Origin: JAPPHY01 sp034423135
GTDB taxonomy: Bacteria; Chloroflexota; Dehalococcoidia; Lucifugimonadales; UBA2985
Assembly: GCA_034423135.1 (NCBI GenBank)
Contig: DAOUJC010000021.1
Span: 62,001 to 126,000, forward strand
DNA: 64,000 nucleotides
Direction: 5' to 3'
This document shows positions 1-8,180 of the stretch, one piece after another (within the stretch, counting starts at the first letter, position 1; each line of letters starts with the position of its first letter). A model generated the notes under the pieces. It had not been told where the DNA came from. It saw nothing but the letters and a program-made list of their open reading frames with translations, and did not search any database. The translations under genes and the position numbers were made by a program.

Positions 1-319
1 GAATCCTGAGGCTGAGTACCACAAGCCTGCATCGCAGTTGCGAGCGCTGTAAACGCCTATGCTCCTTAGACTGTGGCAGAGTGTCGCCGTCAGCGGCGCC
101 TGTTCTGCCCCCGCACTGAGGCGCGGGCAGCGGAAGCGGGCCATCGCTTGCCAGGGTTGCGCGCGGGTGTTACAACTATTGGGCGCAGATGCTCGGCTGG
201 CCGGTCCAGACACCCTGACGGGTTCTAGGGTGATGATTCGCGCACTTTAGCGATGGGGCAGCCTGCGCCGGACTGCCCGAGATCCCGGGGCATCCTGGGC
301 CGTAATTCGGAGTAATGGC
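1..319. other. Intergenic or upstream edge, no supported gene
   Basis: No convincing coding region is visible between the window edge and the first SulP gene. A 63-codon open frame at 59-250 lacks a ribosome binding site and its translation looks like random GC-rich sequence. A GGAG at about 309-312 serves as the ribosome binding site of the next gene. Confidence 0.5.
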
Positions 320-1948
320 TTGCAGCAACGCCTGAGTGCGCTCAAGGGGGACCTGTTCGGAGGCATAACCGCCGCCGTGGTGAGTTTGCCGGTGGCACTG
401 GCTTTCGGTGAGGCTTCCGGCCTCGGAGCCCTCGCCGGGATATACGGCGCAATCTCTGTAGGATTCTTCGCGGCGGTGTTCGGAGGCACCAGATCCCAGA
501 TCTCAGGCCCAACCGGCCCCATGGCCATCGCAATGGCCGCGGTCGTAACGCTCCACGCCGACAACCTCGCGGCCGCCTTCACCATCGTCATCATGGCAGG
601 ACTCATTCAGGTGGCGCTTGGCCTGGTGGGAATCGGCCGGTTCATCGCGTTCACACCCTACTCCGTCATCTCCGGCTTCATGTCGGGCATCGGCATCATC
701 ATCATCCTGCTCCAGACTCTGCCAATCCTGGGCACGCCCGTGGCCGAGGGCCCAGTCGCCTCCATCAGAGGATGGACTGACGGCATTACCGACTTCAACG
801 CAAGCGCCTTTGCCATCGCCTTCACCACACTCGCCGTGGGCGTCCTGTGGCCGGGGAGGCTCAAGCGCATCATGCCGCCGACCCTCGCCGCCCTCGTGGT
901 GGGCACAGCGTTGGGCGTATTCTGGCTCACGGACGTACCCGTCATCGGCGAAGTGCCCACCGGCCTGCCTGCCCCACAGCTGCCTGACCTGTCCCTGGGG
1001 ATCCTGGCGCAGGCCGTCACACCAGCGCTTACCCTGGCGATGCTGGGGTCAATCGACAGCCTGCTGACATCGCTCATTGCGGACTCGATGACGAGAACGC
1101 AGCACGGCGCCAACCGGGAGCTGGTGGGACAGGGCATTGGCAACATGGCTGCCGGCATACTGGGCGGACTGCCGGGCGCAGGTGCAACTATGGGCACGGT
1201 CATCAACATCCGCGCCGGTGGCAGGACGCCGATATCCGGCGTCATATGCGCCATGATACTGCTGGCGTTGGTGCTGGGCCTTGCCAGGTACGTCGAGATC
1301 ATTCCGCACGCCTGCCTGGCCGGCATCCTCATGAAAGTGGGCTGGGACATCATCGACTGGCGATTCCTGACTCGGATAATGCGCGTGCAGCGTGAGCACC
1401 TTGCGGTCATGTTGATCACCCTGCTTCTGACTGTGTTCGTCGATCTGGTGACCGCCGTGGCCGTGGGGCTAATCGCGGCAGGAATGGCAACCTCAAGGAG
1501 GTTCGAACGTCTCCAGATGGACAGCGTCGTTTCAGTGCCAATCCTGGACAGTGTATTTTTCCGTGAAGGTTACGCGCTGGACGAGGACGACCATTCGGCG
1601 CACGTGGGTATGGTGACCCTGCGCGGCGTCTTCACGGTGGCCTCTTCTCACAAGCTGGTCAGCACAGTCAGCAGGGACATCAGCGAACACGACGTGGTGA
1701 TCTTCGACTTCACCGACACCGCCTACATGGACGACAGCGCATCACTGGTAATCGAAGAGCTCATAGATACCGCCATTGCCGAGCATACGGAGTGCATAGT
1801 GATTGGCCTGTCCGACCAGCCTGCGATCACCCTTCGCGCGCTCAACTCTCTGAAGCAAATACCCGAGAACCAATTCGCCGATGACATCAATGGGGCCAGG
1901 GAGATTGCGGCACGGCTTCTGGGGTTGGAAAAGGCGACGAAGGAGTGA
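320..1948 (+). CDS. SulP family inorganic anion transporter with STAS domain (copy 1)
   Basis: This is a 542-residue SulP/SLC26-type permease, expected to move sulfate, bicarbonate or a related anion across the cytoplasmic membrane. Residues 1 to about 400 are a string of hydrophobic segments with the SulP-typical early motif LPVALAFG and the later VFGGTRSQISGPTGPM. Residues about 420-540 form a cytoplasmic STAS domain with a VVIFDFTDTAYMDDSAS core, the region that carries the regulatory Ser/Asp site in anti-anti-sigma relatives. The TTG start at 320 is chosen because GGAG lies about seven bases upstream. A clear paralogue sits at 8181-9824. Substrate cannot be told from sequence. Confidence 0.9.
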   Translation: MQQRLSALKGDLFGGITAAVVSLPVALAFGEASGLGALAGIYGAISVGFFAAVFGGTRSQISGPTGPMAIAMAAVVTLHADNLAAAFTIVIMAGLIQVALGLVGIGRFIAFTPYSVISGFMSGIGIIIILLQTLPILGTPVAEGPVASIRGWTDGITDFNASAFAIAFTTLAVGVLWPGRLKRIMPPTLAALVVGTALGVFWLTDVPVIGEVPTGLPAPQLPDLSLGILAQAVTPALTLAMLGSIDSLLTSLIADSMTRTQHGANRELVGQGIGNMAAGILGGLPGAGATMGTVINIRAGGRTPISGVICAMILLALVLGLARYVEIIPHACLAGILMKVGWDIIDWRFLTRIMRVQREHLAVMLITLLLTVFVDLVTAVAVGLIAAGMATSRRFERLQMDSVVSVPILDSVFFREGYALDEDDHSAHVGMVTLRGVFTVASSHKLVSTVSRDISEHDVVIFDFTDTAYMDDSASLVIEELIDTAIAEHTECIVIGLSDQPAITLRALNSLKQIPENQFADDINGAREIAARLLGLEKATKE

Positions 1949-1990
1949 GGCGATGCTTCCTGGCAGACCGTCTCGCGGAGCTACGTTGAA

Positions 1991-3232
1991 GTGTTGACGA
2001 GCATGATCGTTACTCTGGAGCGCGTCTGGAGCGGAACGCCCTGGCTTACAGGTGCGTTGGGAGCTTGCGTCATCCTGACCACCGCCCTGCTCTCCTGCAC
2101 CGGCGACAGCGCGGAGCCTGACGCGGACGGGCACGTAGCTGAGCTGGAGGCCCGGACTGACGCTCTGGAAGAGTCGATCCAAACCCTAGAGAGCGAGAAC
2201 GCAGAGCTCAGAGGGGAAGTCGCTGGGCTCCGCGAGAGCCTTGATGCGCTGGAGTCGCGGCTTCAGAAGCTCCAGGAAGCAGCCGACAACCCGGACAAAG
2301 ACCCGGCCTCTTGGGAGTCGTGGGCAAAGGACAACGGAGAGAAGCCATCGCTGGCTGAAGGGGCTGCCCATGAAGCTGTCGGCAGACTGGCAGAGGAGTT
2401 CGGCGGCCAGGTCCACTACTTGGAACACCCAGAGCGAGAAATCCCGGCGGTCCTGGTGACTCCCCTGAAGTTCGTTGACGGAGATACTCCGCTCATAGTT
2501 GCGCTTCACGGGTTCGGAGGAAATGCCGCCGACATCGCCGCCTACGTGCCTCTTCACGAGCGAGTGAACTCTGATGGATTCGCTCTGCTACTGCCCACCG
2601 GGGTGTCAGGCAGTGATGGGACCACCTTCTGGAACCCCACCGACCGGTGCTGCGAGGGCGGCAAGACCGGCGAGGATGACGTCGCCTATCTGACAGAGCT
2701 GGTTGAGAGTGCAAGAAAGGTGGGAGACTTCGGCCATGTGTACTTCTTCGGCTACTCGAACGGGGGGGTCATGTCATACCACATGGCATGCAAGGGCCTG
2801 CCGGGCCTTCGCGCCGTAGCCAGCCTGGCCGGCACGAGCTACGTTGAGGACTCCAGCTGCGAGGGTGCGCCGCCCGTGTCGGTGCTGCACATTCACGGCA
2901 CCGCCGACGGGGTGATTCTCTTTGAGGGCCACGAGATTGAGCTGGGCCAAGAGGAAACCGGCGATAGAGCATTCTACGTGGGAGCTCAGGAGATGGTGAC
3001 GCGCTGGAGCGAGCGGGCCGGCTGCAAGTGGCCGGAGAACGTCCAGCCATACGCGGGGCAGGATCTGGACCGGTACGTGCCGGGCGCCGAGACGCAGGCA
3101 TTCCGCCTGGAGTCGGGCTGTGCTGAGGGAATCACCATCGAGCTTTGGGCAGGCGAGGGCAGCAGCCATGCGCCCGGCTACGACGGTGCTTTCCTGGACG
3201 CCCTGTTGGACTGGCTCCTGTCACAAGAGTAG
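1991..3232 (+). CDS. Lipoprotein esterase of the PHB-depolymerase/feruloyl-esterase type with N-terminal coiled coil
   Basis: The protein (413 residues from GTG 1991; ATG 2003 is an alternative) begins with a hydrophobic segment ending in LLSCTGD, which reads as a lipobox, so it is probably a lipid-anchored exported protein. Residues about 50-100 are a Glu/Leu-rich heptad stretch (LEARTDALEESIQTLESE), a likely coiled coil. An alpha/beta hydrolase follows, with oxyanion region ALHGFGGNAAD, nucleophile elbow GYSNGG near residue 254, a HGTADG Asp near 300 and a C-terminal His in SSHAPGY near 393. This order matches the LpqC/PHB-depolymerase esterase family. The natural ester is unknown. It follows the SulP gene by 42 bases and may be co-transcribed. 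Confidence 0.8.
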   Translation: MLTSMIVTLERVWSGTPWLTGALGACVILTTALLSCTGDSAEPDADGHVAELEARTDALEESIQTLESENAELRGEVAGLRESLDALESRLQKLQEAADNPDKDPASWESWAKDNGEKPSLAEGAAHEAVGRLAEEFGGQVHYLEHPEREIPAVLVTPLKFVDGDTPLIVALHGFGGNAADIAAYVPLHERVNSDGFALLLPTGVSGSDGTTFWNPTDRCCEGGKTGEDDVAYLTELVESARKVGDFGHVYFFGYSNGGVMSYHMACKGLPGLRAVASLAGTSYVEDSSCEGAPPVSVLHIHGTADGVILFEGHEIELGQEETGDRAFYVGAQEMVTRWSERAGCKWPENVQPYAGQDLDRYVPGAETQAFRLESGCAEGITIELWAGEGSSHAPGYDGAFLDALLDWLLSQE

Positions 3233-3570
3233 CGCTCCTCCCAGAGCTTCCACCTCGCAGTTTCGCCCCCTGCCCAACCGCCCTCAAGAAGTCCCGCTTC
3301 TCGCCGCAATTGTGAACGTGGTAGAGTATACGCGGCTCTGCTCTGCGCGCCGGACGCTCAGGCGCCGGACAACCCACAGCAATCAGCAGCAGGCAAGGCA
3401 AGGTTCAGACCAATCACATCGTCAAGCCCGCAGCGTTAAGGACGACAAGATAACCCAGTTGCACTCAACCCATGCCTTCCCCGTGACCGAATCGAGGCAT
3501 GAGCCGAGACGGACGTGGGCTCGGCTGTAAGACTACACACTCAGACTGAAATCGGAAGTCGGAATCATCC
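3233..3570. other. Intergenic leader with two tandem hairpins before the NCS2 permease
   Basis: No gene is supported here. Just upstream of the permease start lie two adjacent perfect inverted repeats: CATGCCT (3471-3477) with AGGCATG (3495-3501), and AGCCGAG (3502-3508) with CTCGGCT (3520-3526). Neither is followed by a T-run. They could be a structured 5' leader or leftover terminators. I could not match the sequence to a purine riboswitch core. Confidence 0.4.
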
Positions 3571-5340
3571 ATGTCAGCGCAACAGCAGCCCCGCTACGAA
3601 GCGCACGAGAGTCCTCCTTTCCTGGCCTCCCTAGGGTACGGTGCGCAGTTCAGCCTGATAGCGTCTGCGATACTCCTGGTGACGCCGGTCGTGGTGGCCA
3701 AGGCGTCGGGGCGCGACGACTCGTACCTGGTGTGGGTGGTGTTCGCGTCCCTGCTGGTTGCCGGCCTTTCAACGATGATGCAGGTTCGCGGGGCGGGACC
3801 CGTCGGGTCCAGGGCGATGATGCCCATGTTCACGGCCGCCTTCTCCATACCCTTCTGCATAGACGCTGTATCGGACGGTGGGCCTGGGACCCTGGCAGCT
3901 TTGGTCGTCGTATGCGGGATTGGCCAAATGGCCATATCCAAGTGGCTGTTCATAATCAGGCGCATCGTAACGCCCGTTGTGGGCGGAACGGTCATCATGA
4001 TTCTGTCGATCACCTTGGCCTCCGTTGTGCCGCGCCTTCTGCCGGAGGCTTCCGATAGCGATGCACTTGGGGCGCACATAGCGGCGCTGTCCACGCTCGG
4101 CATAGTATCGGCGCTCATACTTCGCGGCTCGGCGGTGATACGGCTCTGGGGCCCAATCATCGGTATTGTGGCCGGGTCCGCCGTGGCCGCGGCGTTCGGC
4201 CTATATGACGCGGGGTTCGTGCGGGAGGCGGCATGGTTTGGCTTGCCCGGCGACTGGCCCGGACTGGGCTCGCCCCCCGTGGTCTCCGGCATCGGTGTGA
4301 CGTTCTGGACGCTCCTGCCCGCCTTCCTGTTTCTCAGCGTGATCATTTCCATTCAGGTCAACGGGGAGTCTATTGCACAACAGCGCGCCGCCAGGAGAGA
4401 GGTGCGAGCGGTTGACTTTCGAGAGGTGCAGACCGCCTTGACCGGAACAGGTGTGACCAACCTGCTTGCAGGCGTCTGGGGGACGGTGCCTTACATCGTC
4501 AATCCGGGGGCCGTGTCCTACACCCAAACTACCGGCGTCGCTTCCCGAAGGGTCGGGTACGTCATCGGCGGCATGCTGATCGCGATAGCCTTCATGCCCA
4601 AGCTGTCCGGGCTGCTGAGCTCAATCCCGGGTTCGGTCATGGCGGGCTACCTGATCTTGCTGAGCGCGTACCTGTTCGTCGATGGCGCAAGGACTGTAAT
4701 CCAGAGCGAGCCGAACAGGCAGAGGATAACCGTGGCGGGGGTGTGCTTCTGGATTGGCGCGGCCTTCCAGTTCGGGCTGTTCAAGATGCCGGAGGTTGTT
4801 CCTGTGTGGGGCGCACTGCTGCAGAGCGGGATAACCACTGGAGGCGTGGCAGCGATTGTGATGATCCTCTACCTGGAGTTCACCAACCCCCGCGGTATGC
4901 GCTTTCACTCGCGCCTTCATATCGATTCTCTGCCGGAACTCAACGAGTTTCTGGAGAAGTTCGCCGGACGCCGCGGATGGGACACAGCCATGCGCGCGCG
5001 CCTGAGCGCAGTTGCCGAAGAAACCCTGCTCACGCTTGCGCCCATAGACTTCGGCGAGCTCGCAGCGCAGGACGATGAAGCTGCAGCCGAAGACTCCAAG
5101 CCGGAGCGCCAGCTTGTGGTGACCGCCTCAAGCGATGGCCCGGTGGCCACCCTGGAGTTCATAGGCGGGGCCGGAGACGAGGAGAACATGGAGGACAGGC
5201 TGCGTCAGCTGCAACAGTTCGACTCGGAGAACATGGTAGAGCAGGACCTGTCTCTCCAGCTGCTGCGCGCATACGCCACGTCCGTCAGGCATCAGCAGTT
5301 CCACGGCACGGACATCATCACGGTACGAATCGCCCCTTAA
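3571..5340 (+). CDS. NCS2 (xanthine/uracil-type) permease with C-terminal ATPase-like domain
   Basis: The 589-residue protein has about 440 residues of membrane segments resembling the nucleobase-cation symporter-2 family: an early GYGAQFSLIASAILLVTPVVV helix region, the GAGPVGSRAMMP stretch and NPGAVSYTQTTGVASRRVGY, where NCS2 members carry their substrate-linked TGVA motif. Residues about 450-589 are soluble and resemble a degenerate GHKL/HATPase fold of the RsbW kind: RLSAVAEETLL in the place of the N-box, GGAGDEENMEDRL in the place of the G1 box, and a terminal LRAYATSVRHQQFHGTDIITV strand-helix pattern. Key ATP-binding Asn and DxGxG residues look absent, so it may bind a partner rather than ATP. 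The gene lies between two SulP transporters that carry STAS domains, the usual partner of such ATPases. Confidence 0.8.
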   Translation: MSAQQQPRYEAHESPPFLASLGYGAQFSLIASAILLVTPVVVAKASGRDDSYLVWVVFASLLVAGLSTMMQVRGAGPVGSRAMMPMFTAAFSIPFCIDAVSDGGPGTLAALVVVCGIGQMAISKWLFIIRRIVTPVVGGTVIMILSITLASVVPRLLPEASDSDALGAHIAALSTLGIVSALILRGSAVIRLWGPIIGIVAGSAVAAAFGLYDAGFVREAAWFGLPGDWPGLGSPPVVSGIGVTFWTLLPAFLFLSVIISIQVNGESIAQQRAARREVRAVDFREVQTALTGTGVTNLLAGVWGTVPYIVNPGAVSYTQTTGVASRRVGYVIGGMLIAIAFMPKLSGLLSSIPGSVMAGYLILLSAYLFVDGARTVIQSEPNRQRITVAGVCFWIGAAFQFGLFKMPEVVPVWGALLQSGITTGGVAAIVMILYLEFTNPRGMRFHSRLHIDSLPELNEFLEKFAGRRGWDTAMRARLSAVAEETLLTLAPIDFGELAAQDDEAAAEDSKPERQLVVTASSDGPVATLEFIGGAGDEENMEDRLRQLQQFDSENMVEQDLSLQLLRAYATSVRHQQFHGTDIITVRIAP

Positions 5341-5401
5341 CGCCGAGGCAGCCGGTCACGGAATGCCGTCGCAGGCTCCACAGGGAGTATTCCTGCAACC
5401 C

Positions 5402-5424
5402 GCCGGCTCTAAACCACAGCCGGC
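5402..5424 (+). terminator. Short hairpin after the NCS2 permease
   Basis: GCCGGCT (5402-5408) pairs perfectly with AGCCGGC (5418-5424) across a nine-base loop, 60 bases after the permease stop. There is no T-run, so a role in termination is only possible. Confidence 0.35.
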
Positions 5425-5430
5425 AACGCA

Positions 5431-5460
5431 TTGAGCCACTGCGGGCACTTCTGCTATATT
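5431..5460 (+). promoter_or_regulatory. Candidate sigma-70 promoter of the GYD gene
   Basis: TTGAGC (5431-5436) and TATATT (5455-5460) are separated by 18 bases, and transcription from here would start about 20 bases before the GYD gene start at 5488. Confidence 0.55.
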
Positions 5461-5487
5461 CCAGTCATCACCGCAGGGAGGACGCGC

Positions 5488-5808
5488 ATGTCAAAGTACC
5501 TGTTTCAGGCCGACTACACATCCGAGGGTATCGCTGGACTACGGCGTGAGGGTGGCACGGGCCGACGTGCTATGTTTGAGCAGATGTTCGCCGACATGGG
5601 CGGGTCACTGGAGTGCTTCTACTATGGCTTCGGCGCGGAAGACCTGCACATGATCGTAGACCTCCCCGACGATGCCGCAGCTGCCGCCGCGTCGATGGCT
5701 GCCTCATCCGCGGGCGCGATCGTAGCCAAGGTCACCGTGCTGATCACACCTGAGACCATCGACGAGGCCACGCAGCGCGCCGTCAACTACCGAGCGCCGG
5801 GGTCATAG
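5488..5808 (+). CDS. GYD domain protein
   Basis: This small soluble protein (106 residues) starts MSKYLFQADYTSEGIAGL, the typical opening of GYD domain proteins, and continues with a ferredoxin-like alternation of strands and helices (ECFYYGFGAEDLHMIVDLPD). The family has no settled function. The ATG at 5488 is chosen over an upstream in-frame ATG at 5431 because AGGGAGGA lies six bases before it and a promoter lies between the two. It is a single-gene unit between the permease and the toxin-antitoxin pair. Confidence 0.85.
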   Translation: MSKYLFQADYTSEGIAGLRREGGTGRRAMFEQMFADMGGSLECFYYGFGAEDLHMIVDLPDDAAAAAASMAASSAGAIVAKVTVLITPETIDEATQRAVNYRAPGS

Positions 5809-5859
5809 GCGGCGGGGGCTTCCGCCGTAGATGCTGCACGGCCGCTAACAAGACTGCCT

Positions 5860-5887
5860 ATGACCATGGTCATGACTATGGTACAAT
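5860..5887 (+). promoter_or_regulatory. Promoter and operator palindrome of the toxin-antitoxin operon
   Basis: A perfect 14-base palindrome ATGACCATGGTCAT (5860-5873) is followed by a TACAAT -10 hexamer (5882-5887). The palindrome's ATGACC sits 16 bases upstream of the -10 and would double as the -35, so a protein bound there would block RNA polymerase. This is the arrangement expected for autorepression by a Phd/antitoxin dimer. Confidence 0.6.
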
Positions 5888-5917
5888 ATATGCAGATCTC
5901 AACTGGAGGAGAGGGCA

Positions 5918-6187
5918 ATGGAGATGGCCGGCGGTACACGGACTATGAAGGCGTCCGAGTTCAAGGCAAAATGCCTGCAACTCATGGATGACCTGGCGGA
6001 CGGCGGAGGTGAAATAGTGATTACCAAGAACGGGAAGCCGGTTTCCCGCTTGGTGCCCTATCGCGAACCTGCCGCGTCGTTCTTCGGCTCTGAGAAGGGT
6101 AGGATCAAGATTCTTGGTGACATCGTCTCTCCAATGCCCGCGGAGTGGTTCGAGGACCAGGACGACGACAATGAGGCCCTGTTTTGA
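5918..6187 (+). CDS. Phd/YefM-type antitoxin
   Basis: The 89-residue protein has the Phd/YefM N-terminal DNA-binding pattern: MKASEFKAKCLQLMDDLADGG, then a strand VITKNGKPVSRLVPY. Its acidic C-terminus (EDQDDDNEALF) would wrap the toxin. AGGAGAG lies just before the ATG at 5918; an in-frame ATG at 5945 (MKASEF) is also possible. It overlaps the toxin gene by four bases (TTGA), so the two are translationally coupled. Confidence 0.9.
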   Translation: MEMAGGTRTMKASEFKAKCLQLMDDLADGGGEIVITKNGKPVSRLVPYREPAASFFGSEKGRIKILGDIVSPMPAEWFEDQDDDNEALF

Positions 6188-6582
6188 ATCTCCTGGACAC
6201 TCATGTAATAGTCTGGGTGCAAACCGGAGACCGCCGGCTGGGTTGGATGGCTCGTGCCCAATTCGAAACTGCCCTGAGAGAAGGCGAAGCCGCGGTTTCC
6301 GCCATCTCATTCTGGGAAGTTGGCATGCGCATCCAGAAAGGAAGGCTAACTATTGGTCGGCCTCTTGATGCGTGGCGTCGGGACTTGCTAGAGGCTGGCA
6401 TCGTTGAGATTCCGGTAAACGGAGTGATCTCGACCCGGGCGGGTCTGCTGACCGAAATGCACGGAGATCCCGCGGACCGCATAATCGTGGCCACGGCCAT
6501 GGAGGGACACCGGCTCGTCACTGCTGACGAGCGAATACTCCGCTGGGACGGCGATCTCGACCGGCTCAACGCTAGGGAGTGA
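6184..6582 (+). CDS. vapC: PIN-domain toxin of the VapC type
   Basis: The 132-residue protein begins MNLLDTHVIVW and carries the acidic PIN residues: D5, E45 (SFWEVGM), D98 in GDPADRII and D115 in TADERI. PIN toxins cut RNA, often tRNA, when the antitoxin is lost. Its TTG start lies inside the antitoxin stop. All catalytic residues look intact, so the module is probably active. The RNA target cannot be read from sequence. Confidence 0.9.
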   Translation: MNLLDTHVIVWVQTGDRRLGWMARAQFETALREGEAAVSAISFWEVGMRIQKGRLTIGRPLDAWRRDLLEAGIVEIPVNGVISTRAGLLTEMHGDPADRIIVATAMEGHRLVTADERILRWDGDLDRLNARE

Positions 6583-6646
6583 GGACGATCCGGGTCTCCA
6601 ATGCCACAGAGCCTCCGCCAGCCCCCCATCCTTAAGGAAGAGACCT

Positions 6647-7846
6647 ATGAACTCTCCCAACAACACGCATGAGGAAGGCCGCTCCGGGTGGATACGGTGG
6701 AGGCTGACCGGTCTGGTCACAGTCGGTATCCTGACGGTTCTCTACATTCTGTACCTTGGCCGGGGAGCGCTGCTCCCCATCATAATGAGCATCGTCGTAG
6801 CCGGCCTTCTCTTTCCGATAGTCTCCTACATCGAAAGACTGCTGCCCTTTCGCTCGCGTCATCCGCGGATAGCGCGAATTTCGGTCATCGCGGCCACCTA
6901 CGCCGCATTCCTTGTGCTGTTGGCCGCGTTCCTGTTCCTTACCTTACAGCCCCTCTACGGAGAGGCAAAGGAGTTCTTCAAGACCGCTCCAGACATATAC
7001 GAGCAGGCCAAGTCTACAGTTGAGGGATGGCTGGAGGACTTTGACAGGCAGGTGCCGGAGGAGGTGCAGGCGCAGCTTGAGGAGTGGCTGCGATCTGCGA
7101 GTGGGGCTATCGGCGAAGCGGCGCTGGCCATACTGACCAGGACGCTGAGCGGCGTGACAGGCACGGTGTCTCTGGTGGTAGGACTCGCTATAGTCCCGTT
7201 CTTGCTGTTCTACATGCTCAAGGACAAGGAGGAACTGGTCGATGGGATGTACACCGTGCTGCCCGAAGGCGTCGCCAGGCACACGCGAAACGTCCTGAAC
7301 CTCGCCCAAGGCGTAATCGGCTCGTACGTACGAGCCCAGGTTATCAGCGCGACCATTGTAGGCGTTTTTGTGACCATCGGACTTCTCTTGCTGGATGTCA
7401 GGTTTGCGCTAACCCTGGGACTCCTGGCAGGCGTACTCGGCCTCATACCGATAGTTGGCGCGTACATCGGCGCCGTGCCGGGACTGCTGGTGGCCCTTGC
7501 GACCGATCCCAGCAAACTGCTCTGGGTAGCGCTCGTGTACGTAATCGTGCAGCTGGTAGAGAGCAACGTCATAGCGCCTCGAATTCAGGGACGGGCGCTC
7601 AGACTCCATCCCATCTTCATCATGGCAACCCTGATTGTGGCCAGCGAGATTGCGGGACTGTGGGGGGTGTTCGTGGGGGTGCCGCTGGTGGCAGTAGCAA
7701 GGGACATCTTCGCCTACTTCTACAATGAGTGGAGCAAACCGGGCGGCGACGAGGAACTGGAGCCGCTGGAAGAGCCTGATGCTCCAAGAATCCCCGCCGA
7801 TGAAGCCGCATCCCAGACGCCCTTGCCCGGCGGCGAAAATCCGTAG
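6647..7846 (+). CDS. AI-2E family transporter (TqsA/PerM-like)
   Basis: The 399-residue membrane protein has two N-terminal helices (GLVTVGILTVLYILYLGRGA), a charged amphipathic central stretch about residues 95-165, then a helix-rich half with LAGVLGLIPIVGAYIGAVPG and a conserved PRIQGRALRLHPIFI segment typical of the AI-2E/PerM family. Members export autoinducer-like molecules or act as Na+/H+ antiporters; the cargo here is unknown. The C-terminus is an acidic, Pro-rich tail. GGAAGAG lies six bases before the ATG. Confidence 0.9.
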   Translation: MNSPNNTHEEGRSGWIRWRLTGLVTVGILTVLYILYLGRGALLPIIMSIVVAGLLFPIVSYIERLLPFRSRHPRIARISVIAATYAAFLVLLAAFLFLTLQPLYGEAKEFFKTAPDIYEQAKSTVEGWLEDFDRQVPEEVQAQLEEWLRSASGAIGEAALAILTRTLSGVTGTVSLVVGLAIVPFLLFYMLKDKEELVDGMYTVLPEGVARHTRNVLNLAQGVIGSYVRAQVISATIVGVFVTIGLLLLDVRFALTLGLLAGVLGLIPIVGAYIGAVPGLLVALATDPSKLLWVALVYVIVQLVESNVIAPRIQGRALRLHPIFIMATLIVASEIAGLWGVFVGVPLVAVARDIFAYFYNEWSKPGGDEELEPLEEPDAPRIPADEAASQTPLPGGENP

Positions 7847-8180
7847 GTGGGGGTTATGGCCTGGTAGGGGCGCACGATAAGGCAGGGCGACGGGGCAGCC
7901 GGACGTGACTGATTGGCGAATGCCAATCGCCTCTACCGCAAAGTGCCCCAAAATTGACCCACGGGCATCAACCGCAGGCAATGTAACCTATGGTATATAA
8001 TGTGCTTTGGCTCTTCTAACCTGGTATGCGGACTTCAGAACGGGCCTGTGTGGGCCTTCAGTTCTGAGGTGCTGCAAATTCCACGGCGCACGGGTTCACC
8101 GATGCGTTCAGGGTATGGATTCATAATCATGCCACGCTCTTGAATTGACCTGACGAGTCCGGCCCAATAACAGGAAGGTG
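7847..8180. other. Long intergenic leader before the second SulP gene
   Basis: No gene is supported. A TATAAT (7996-8001) lies about 180 bases upstream of the SulP start but has no good -35 at normal spacing. Downstream, TCAGAAC (8035-8041) pairs with GTTCTGA (8061-8067) around a GGCC-containing inner region, so a long structured 5' leader is possible. Confidence 0.4.
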
